From: Nemertoderma westbladi
Taxonomy: Eukaryota > Xenacoelomorpha > Nemertodermatida > Nemertodermatidae
DNA: 41,544 nucleotides
Assembly (NCBI GenBank): GCA_032718475.1
Contig: JAUCBJ010000909.1
Span: 1-41,544 of the forward strand
Reading direction: 5' to 3'
Positions 34,215 to 41,544 of this stretch are shown piece by piece. Numbering within the stretch: position 1 is the first letter of the stretch; each line of letters begins with the position of its first letter. Made by a program: the position numbers and the translations under genes. Below the pieces are notes generated by a model, which searched no databases, was not told where the DNA came from, and saw only the letters and a list, made by a program, of their open reading frames with translations.

Positions 34215-34269
34215 TCTGCCATTTGGAAACAGATTTAAATATAGGCCCAATCAAATGCCAACAGCATGC

Positions 34270-36160
34270 TGAATTGCTAAACACTAGCTGACTAGTCCTA
34301 TCAGATTTGTCAGATTACTGGATTACCGGTATCAAGCGGTAGATCTTTATCGTAATTATTAGTACTGTCTGACTGTAGTCATGTAGGTACCGGTAGTAGG
34401 CCTAACATATTCAACAATCAATATTGGTTTTAATTTCGTGTTTGGTCAAGTCTCTAGGGGCTAGGCTAGGCCTCCTACCTGCCTACGACTCAGCGACTAC
34501 CGTTATATTTATCGATTATCCTACAGTACTGCAGTACCAGTAAACCCTATGTCTGTATGTAGTACAGCAGTCCTATGTCTGTATGGCAGACAGTAGGATA
34601 CATTACCGGTATTATAATAAGATAGGCCTACCCTGCCTACACCACACACCACTCCATCAGCCCTCCCCAGCCGAGCCCCTCACTGACACAGTTTCAACAA
34701 AGAATAAACTACAAAACTATACCGTCATGCGGTCCCTAAGATATATTGCAGTGACAGTTGACAGTATTATACGCTGGTAGTATTGTACTAGAGTTCATGG
34801 CAATGGGCCACTGAATACCCACACGATATTATATAAACCTTCTGAATGCAACACAAGAGAGCTGCACCAATACTAACTAGAATTGCTGGTATCAACCATC
34901 CTCTTTGGGCAGTGAAACTGTTTCTGTTGCCAGCGTGGTTACAGCCTCCAATTGGCTAGCTGCCACCGGCACCAGTTAGATCTACCAACCCCATTATCTT
35001 CACTAACTTTACGTGAATTGAACCTCGAATGTAAACAAAAATACCGGAATGGAAGATGATAATATGCATGGATAATATTAGTCTCGTTGGATACATTGTA
35101 AGGAATAATTATGGAATTTAACTACGGAATAGTTTTAACTTTTATAACACGGACTGATACAAAATATTATATAAACCAACCATTCCAATTCTACTTTAAA
35201 GCGGCTGTTTCGGTGACAATTAAATTCCAAATGATTAGTTTCGATTTGTTATATTATTGTATATTGACCTAAATAACTTGTAATGTTTTATCTACATTAT
35301 ACTGGCACTGGGACACACAATCACTATCATTTAGCCCGATCATGTAGATATAATTTCATGCGTTGTTTCATCCGACATTGACACATAACAAAATACATTT
35401 GGCAAAGATTTACTAAATAATTAATTAGGGGTTTAAATAAATGTTTATAATGGACCTTGAAGTTGTTTAATGAGTCAAACTATAACTACATCCTAGGCTA
35501 AATGGGACAGTGTTAATTCCAATAATATGTCCACTCAAACACACACTATGGTAAACTACTCAGACGTCACAAACCCTGTTGTAAGATTATAATCCAACAA
35601 TGCCGTCGGGTTGGGTGGACTATAATACACTATCTGCATATAATCTATATACTTTAACTTTTGAATAATAGGCCAACCTAACTAAGCCAGCAAGCCAGGG
35701 GTTATTTTATGCAATGGTTACAGTGTTCTGTTATTATTTCAATAAGTATTCATAGTTCATAGTGGTGAAACTACTATTATTTAACCATTTAATTACTCGG
35801 TACATCTATTTCTGAGCCCCTGTAGTATACGATACCAGGAATTTGTACAAAACCTTTTGCAATATTCTGAAGTACCACATCCACGAGTTAGTAACTAATT
35901 ATGTGGTATAGTAGAGTTTGACCAGACGTAAAAAAACATCTCTAGGCCCCTGCCTGTATCAGAACAAGTTTAAAGAAGTATAAATTATTATTCAAAAATT
36001 TAGCACACATATACAACACAATACAACTTACTGGGTATAACACATTTATATAATAATTTACAATGTACATGTTATGTAGGAACACCAAGTGGTTTGGCGG
36101 GAGCATAGGGGATTCCGGATTGGTTGTTGTTGTCGGAGTGGTAACTGACTGACAAGTCGG
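34270..36160. other. AT-rich intergenic stretch, no gene seen
   Basis: It contains only short frames without motifs. Around 34300-34640 there is a cluster of taccggta and taggccta palindromes. Confidence 0.5.
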
Positions 36161-36238
36161 GTGAGTTGAAGCCGGCACAGCATTCTTAAAAATGCAGCTG
36201 CAATGCAGCATGCCGATCCTAGTAGTAGTGAGTTGAAG
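36161..36238 (+). mobile_element. 56-bp LINE tail insertion with 11-bp target duplications
   Basis: gtgagttgaag at 36161-36171 and 36228-36238 brackets a 56-bp insert. The insert begins ccggcacagcattcttaaaa and ends in tagtagta. It differs from the 3' end of the LINE at 27895-27950 at one position that I can see. It is an extremely 5'-truncated retrotransposition event of the same family. Confidence 0.9.
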
Positions 36239-39192
36239 GGAGACTCATCTCAGGGTTACTGGTTGGGACCCCAATGATGTTGATAGAAGCACTGATGGAC
36301 CTAGGTGGTACAGTTCTAAGGATTCCATGGCATGATTAGCGCACATGGACCATCATCACCATACCATACACACACTGTGTCTCACATATGCGTGTAAGTC
36401 TGCTGTAAACGCAAGCATATACAGAGTCCAGGCTTATCAACTTTTAGACTCACAGGGCACGAGTTTAGATTTCTCCCCAAGGTACTGTACAACGCAACGT
36501 TCTTGTATAGGGTTCGAGATCGAGTTAAACCAAACACCTCTCGACATTGATGGTCAACAATGCATGCAAGATCAATTTACATTTTAAACTATGCTGTGTC
36601 TACGTTTGTATCTTAGCTAGAGTAAGAAAAAGTTATTGGTTATATGAACCTTATAAAACCACACCAACCTCTTCAATCACTTATACAAATACAAACAAAG
36701 TAATCCATTCATATTCCTATAAATTTTTGTAATGCAGTATCATTTTTCTAAGAATTATTTCAAATTTTATTCATTCAATATTTTGTAACTATATGGGTTA
36801 ATCCGATTCCCCTTTTTCAGAGTTCAACAGTCCACTCACTATATAGAGATAACATTTAAGTTCTACTATTGCCTTTCATCGTACTGAAACTGCGTCCACT
36901 TTATACAATTCTATTTACCCCAAGACAAAGATAAATTAATATTAATAACTATAAAACGCGATAAGCATATGGCAATGTAAGTCAGCATGTCATTTAATTA
37001 AAGGTACATTAGATGATGATGACAAGGCCAGAATCATAGAAAGCTGAGGAGGAGGTTATACGACAAAACAAACATGACGCACCGAAGTAGTAGTAATGAA
37101 ATTAATTAATATAATATTCATAAAATCTAATAAATAATGTAGTAATGGATGGGTTTGGTAATACGATACGTACGTAAAGGATCAGCTACCGCTGATGTTT
37201 TACCGTATTAATTTTTTGAATTACAATTGTGAAGGGTAAGGTACCTTTGTCTGTTTCCCGTGGTACCAACATAACAAATATTTACGGGTAATTAGAATGC
37301 GAAGTTGGAAAATTGGAGGCTGTCCGGGGGGGATTTTCAATGACATATCTCCCCAGTATGTCTTGATTGAAAGTTGAGCCTTAGAGAGTAAATTAGAGCA
37401 GAGAGTGCTGCTTATGCCTAACCTCGCTGGCAACGCCGGTTCTTCCAACGCACATAGCCGGCAATTTCATATTTTGTTTAATTCACTTCCCAGGAGGAGG
37501 AATTCTGGCGTGTAGGATGAGTTGCTTCGTGCACAGAGGCATCCGCGTAAGTTCCACTGGAGTGGCCACTTTAAAGCCGGTGTCTCAGAAAAGCTAATCA
37601 AGGAATTGGGAATAGAGTTACCCGGGGATTGAATTTACTACGACATAAAATCCCCTCTAGGCCCCTGTGGCATTTACAGTTGGCAGAAAATCCTATGGAT
37701 TTAGTGGGGGACAATGGAAATAAACGCCAGTTTTGGTGACGGAATTTTGAGAAATTGAAGTTTACATTTTATTTGATTTAGTTCTCATCGAGTGAAGGAA
37801 TGGAGCGGAAGTCCATTTTGGACTGGCCGATGTCAATAGAAATAGTTTCCTATTCTACATACCAGATAGATGACTGTATAGTCAAATAACTTTGATAAAG
37901 CTATTAAATATTTTCAATGGTTCATCACAGATCAGCGATTCAGAGACTGAATGAGACACCATTCCTTCCTCACGATGTACATCATGCACGTTGAACATCC
38001 AGTGTAGCAGCGGTCACTCTTTGTCATCACTTCTTCATTCCCCTAAAAGTCTAAACAACTTTACGCATGCTGTTTTGTGTGCATGCATGGTGCTGTTTCA
38101 TTACTCTAAACAACTTCTTCAGCAACCACGACACAGTTTTGTCTTGCGAAAATGACAGGACACATACGGAGGCTCTGTAGTATACATTGCTGTTAACTAT
38201 AACGGTGTACTGAAAGTTTATTATTAATTTCTTCCGAGTTTAATATACAATATTATCATTATTCTTATTCTTATTCTTACAATATTCGTAGTTTTAGATA
38301 GATCATTTATGGACATTATTCATTATAAGCATCATTGGGTAGCACCATTCAGTCATCACAATAATTAGTATTCAGTAAGGCACCCGATGATTCTCCCACT
38401 CCCCAATGTCATTATAACACGATCGAACAGCTGCCAAGTGTGACTGCTCCAACAGTACAGGAACTAACTTAAACCATATTACAAATTCACCTTGAAAAGT
38501 ATAAAAAATAATTGCATGTTATTTATTTTGCTGTGCGTGCCTAGAGAACTGGTAACGCACACCTCCCCTCCCTCATTGTATGCACTCTTCTCAGCGGAAC
38601 AGCATTCTGGATGACTTCGAATTTCATTGAGCCGAAGCTGGTCAGTGTAGTTTTGATATGGCTTTGCTGTAAATTAAACGGAAATTGTCAATATTATTTG
38701 TTAACATTTTGTGCTTCCTTTTACCAAAGGTACACTCTGACTCTATCTATGTCTAGGTGAAGGAGGTGAGGTATACTGTGTAGTGTTCGCTACATCATGC
38801 ACTTAAAAATTGAATTAATCCATTATTGCTCAAATCTATTTATGGCCTCCTCTTCAGTCCAGTTTATGCCGACTCAAACTCTCATCGTCCACTTTTGCAC
38901 TAGTTGGATGTTGTTGGATTCACATCCTTACGGCCTTTAATTTGCGGCAATGCATTAGCTGAGTAATAATAATTATGTAAAACGCCCTACATTATGCTGC
39001 CGTAGCCGACATCTTCTTACGTCCTTTTTTCTTTAGACACTGGCGAAGTCCGTCCTTATTACACTTAGGAAACACTTATTTTAATAGGAAACAATTTTCC
39101 TTAAGCCGTATTATTACGTCAATTTGTCGTCATATTATCAATGATCCCGTCTACTACAGCTGTTGAAACGTCCTGAAACTATTTCCATCTAC
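36239..39192. other. 3 kb non-coding stretch, no supportable gene
   Basis: Several short frames (such as minus 37221-37448 and plus 36345-36587) carry no recognisable domain or convincing splice context. A small ttattc microsatellite lies near 38258-38280. Confidence 0.45.
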
Positions 39193-40033
39193 CAGCTCCC
39201 CAATCATCCAAATTCGCTCGACATAGTAGTAGTAGTACCAGCTCCCCAATTGTCCGAGTTCGCTTGACCTAGTAGTAGTAGTACCAGCTCCCCAATTGTC
39301 CGAGTTCGCTTGACCTAGTAGTAGTAGTACCAGCTCCCCAATTATCCAAGTTCGCTCGACATAGTAGTAGTAGTACCAGCTCCCCAATTGTCCGAGTTCG
39401 CTTGACCTAGTAGTAGTAGTACCAGCTCCCCAATTGTCCGAGTTCGCTTGACCTAGTAGTAGTAGTACCAGCTCCCCAATTGTCCGAGTTTGCTCGACCT
39501 AGTAGTAGTAGTACCAGCTCCCCAATTGTCCGAGTTCGCTTGACCTAGTAGTATTAGTACCAGCTCCCCAATTGTCTGAGTTCGCTCGACCTAGTAGTAG
39601 TAGTACCAGCTCCCCAATTGTCCGAGTTCGCTTGACCTAGTAGTAGTAGTACCAGCTCCCCAATTGTCCGAGTTCGCTTGACCTAGTAGTAGTAGTACCA
39701 GCTCCCCAATTGTCCGAGTTCGCTCGACCTAGTAGTAGTAGTACCAGCTCCCCAATTGTCCGAGTTCGCTCGACCTAGTAGTAGTAGTACCAGCTCCCCA
39801 ATTGCCCGAGTTCGCTTGACCTAGTAGTAGTAGTACCAGCTCCCCAATTGTCCGAGTTCGCTCGACCTAGTAGTAGTAGTACCAGCTCCCCAATTGTCCG
39901 AGTTCGCTTGACCTAGTAGTAGTAGTACCAGCTCCCCAATTGTCCGAGTTCGCTTGACCTAGTAGTAGTAGTACCAGCTCCCCAATTGTCCGAGTTCGCT
40001 CGACCTAGTAGTAGTAGTACCAGCTCCCCAATT
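39193..40033. repeat. 46-bp minisatellite, 18 units in perfect register
   Basis: The unit is cagctccccaattgtccgag, ttcgcttgacctagtagtag, tagtac. The length is 18 full units plus 13 bp (841 = 18 x 46 + 13), so I see no net indels. Substitutions recur at a few sites, mainly cgctTgac versus cgctCgac. The 46-bp period rotates the reading frame, which rules out a conserved repeat protein. Confidence 0.95.
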
Positions 40034-41544
40034 AAACGCGCACACATTGCAGTACATACAATATATAGTGGTATTGGTAGCTATCGATTACATAGTGTAA
40101 TTATTATAGTAATACCACAGCCCATAATCACTTCAGCACCGCACTATTGAAACAAGAATGAGTTGACAACTTGAGTATGCTCTTATATACTACTAGATTA
40201 CCTGGTTGGAAATGTTGTTTTAACATTTTGTCAGATGGTCATGGGGCCATAGTGAAGGGATACGAGTAAATGTTGTAATGCGTGGTTAATATCATTCACG
40301 ATACTCATAACTGTTATCTCTTGGAAAAGAGCTAGGTCTCCTAGTCTTTTATTTAATCCAGTTCGTGCTCAATCCACAGACCTCGATACGATCATAACGA
40401 TTTGGGAATTATCGGTTTTCAGTATCTCTCTGCGGAAGTTAATATGCTGAGTTGCAATAGAGCTAATTTTATTGTATGTATGAACTTGGAGGTCTGATGA
40501 CTTGGTTGTATCTTTAAAATCCATGACAGTAAACTTGAACTCGGCCGAGAACATTATTGATCGTTATATGTACACATGATCATTGTACATTCGCTTGATG
40601 GAAGTAGCGAGCATGTAGAAGCTGTAATATCCAGTACATGTTGGCTTCTCAAGGATACCAACCTAGAGAGTGTAGATGAGATCGTAACCGAGACTGATAT
40701 GGAGACGTGAGTGGGGGACAGTTTCCACGAACCTTTTTTAGATAACTCGTACACGGCTTTTGGTGATGATTTCGATTTATTTATTATTCCGACAGATCTT
40801 CGGATCTTCGGCTTTCTCCTAGATATTGTTTATGGTAATTATTTGAACATTATTTCTTCATTATTTATTTAAATACAAAGAACAAGGATTACTAGTGGTC
40901 TCAAGCATTGCCGCCAGTAAAAACTCTCTACTCTCTAAATTTACCACCAAATTTATCTAATATATATAAAATATATATTATTGTATAAACATTTGAATCC
41001 TTTACAACTGCAACCATACGTGCGTCAGGTGGTTAACCAATAATTATTATTTATCTTTATTATATATTGCAATAAACATATGGTAAATTCCATAAGAAAC
41101 GGGCAAAAAAGTTAAAAAATAAATGCATAATTTGTTATCACTGAATACACTTTCTGGTGCCATTTTTACCATAGATTATATATTATAAAATAAAATAAAT
41201 AAATATATTATATTTAAAAAGTCAGCACTAGAGCCGTTTGTACAGATTTAGTAAAATTAATGAGACTATCTCTTTTTTTGAGATAATTCTTCAAAATTAA
41301 GTCAGTTTATGATCCGTCATAATTACTAAAGTACTCGGTATAAATTGATGTTTTCTTGTATCAATATCAAGGTTATCTATTACTGCATCAATTAAGCTAT
41401 TACAAAGTGGTAGTGCATACTTGCTTTTAAATAAAATTTGGTGTTAAATGAACTCTTGTAAATTTCACAAATGTCCGACACTTTTTTTCACAATTTTCTT
41501 TCTATTTACACGCCCAATTAAATAGAGTTGGTTTTGTGGAAGTT
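40034..41544. other. AT-rich terminal stretch
   Basis: No gene can be supported. A weak candidate exon lies at 40576-40705 (plus): a 43-codon open frame running into AC|GTGAGT, an ideal donor, but with no matching acceptor or recognisable protein. Confidence 0.4.

Larger units (their letters stand above)
30165..34255 (+). mobile_element. 5'-truncated LINE (Jockey/CR1-like group) split by a DNA transposon
   Basis: The LINE comprises an RT segment, a 3' UTR with a hairpin at 33933, aataaa at 34182 and a (cttcaa)n tail at 34191-34214. The 14-base direct repeat tgccaacagcatgc at 30151-30164 and 34256-34269 is a candidate target duplication, although about 40 bp of non-tail sequence separates the tail from the right copy. 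Removing the internal insertion (30978-33519 plus one 8-bp duplication) leaves about 1.5 kb. Confidence 0.75.

Noticed and set aside
39154-39387. Minus-strand frame with YYYYVERTW and LLLLGQANSDNWGAG
   Set aside because: The 46-bp period rotates the reading frame, so it is a minisatellite artefact.

Overview
The window looks like nuclear DNA from a marine invertebrate. Several things point that way: coding pieces bounded by consensus splice sites, several non-LTR retrotransposon (LINE) fossils, AT-rich non-coding DNA, long minisatellites, and a gene resembling the MOLO-1 family of animal membrane proteins. Nothing looks bacterial: there are no operons, ribosome binding sites or CRISPR array. 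I cannot fix the phylum; a lophotrochozoan or an invertebrate deuterostome would fit.

Layout. Positions 1-15463 are one uninterrupted minisatellite with a 24-bp unit. It runs off the left edge and is the source of many spurious open frames. A 624-bp foldback element (15464-16087) sits at its right edge, and one orphan repeat unit lies beyond it at 16236-16264. A decayed reverse transcriptase (RT) lies on the minus strand at 16788-17640. At 18781-18870 and 20232-20380 are two plus-strand exons of an ankyrin-repeat gene whose other exons I cannot find. The intron between them holds a roughly 48-bp minisatellite that starts inside the end of the first exon and contains its 5' splice site. At 23809-24825 (minus) is the best complete gene: a single-exon, single-pass membrane protein resembling the MOLO-1/TPM family.

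From about 25.4 to 34.3 kb the window is a nest of transposons whose order can be read from target-site duplications (TSDs). A 227-bp MITE-like unit has a 10-bp flanking direct repeat (25777-26003). A 2.8-kb element with terminal inverted repeats (26808-29585) carries two LINE pieces in opposite orientation, one with a 12-bp TSD. A LINE at about 30165-34255 has its RT frame split by a 2,542-bp class II-type insertion (30978-33519) with 8-bp TSDs, and that insertion holds another RT fossil. At 36161-36238 a 56-bp LINE tail is flanked by a perfect 11-bp TSD.

The right third is mostly unannotated AT-rich DNA, apart from a 46-bp minisatellite of 18 units in perfect register (39193-40033). The two host genes have no evident functional link. 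The main interest is repeat biology: homogenisation of a very long array, capture of a splice donor by a minisatellite, and a readable insertion history.
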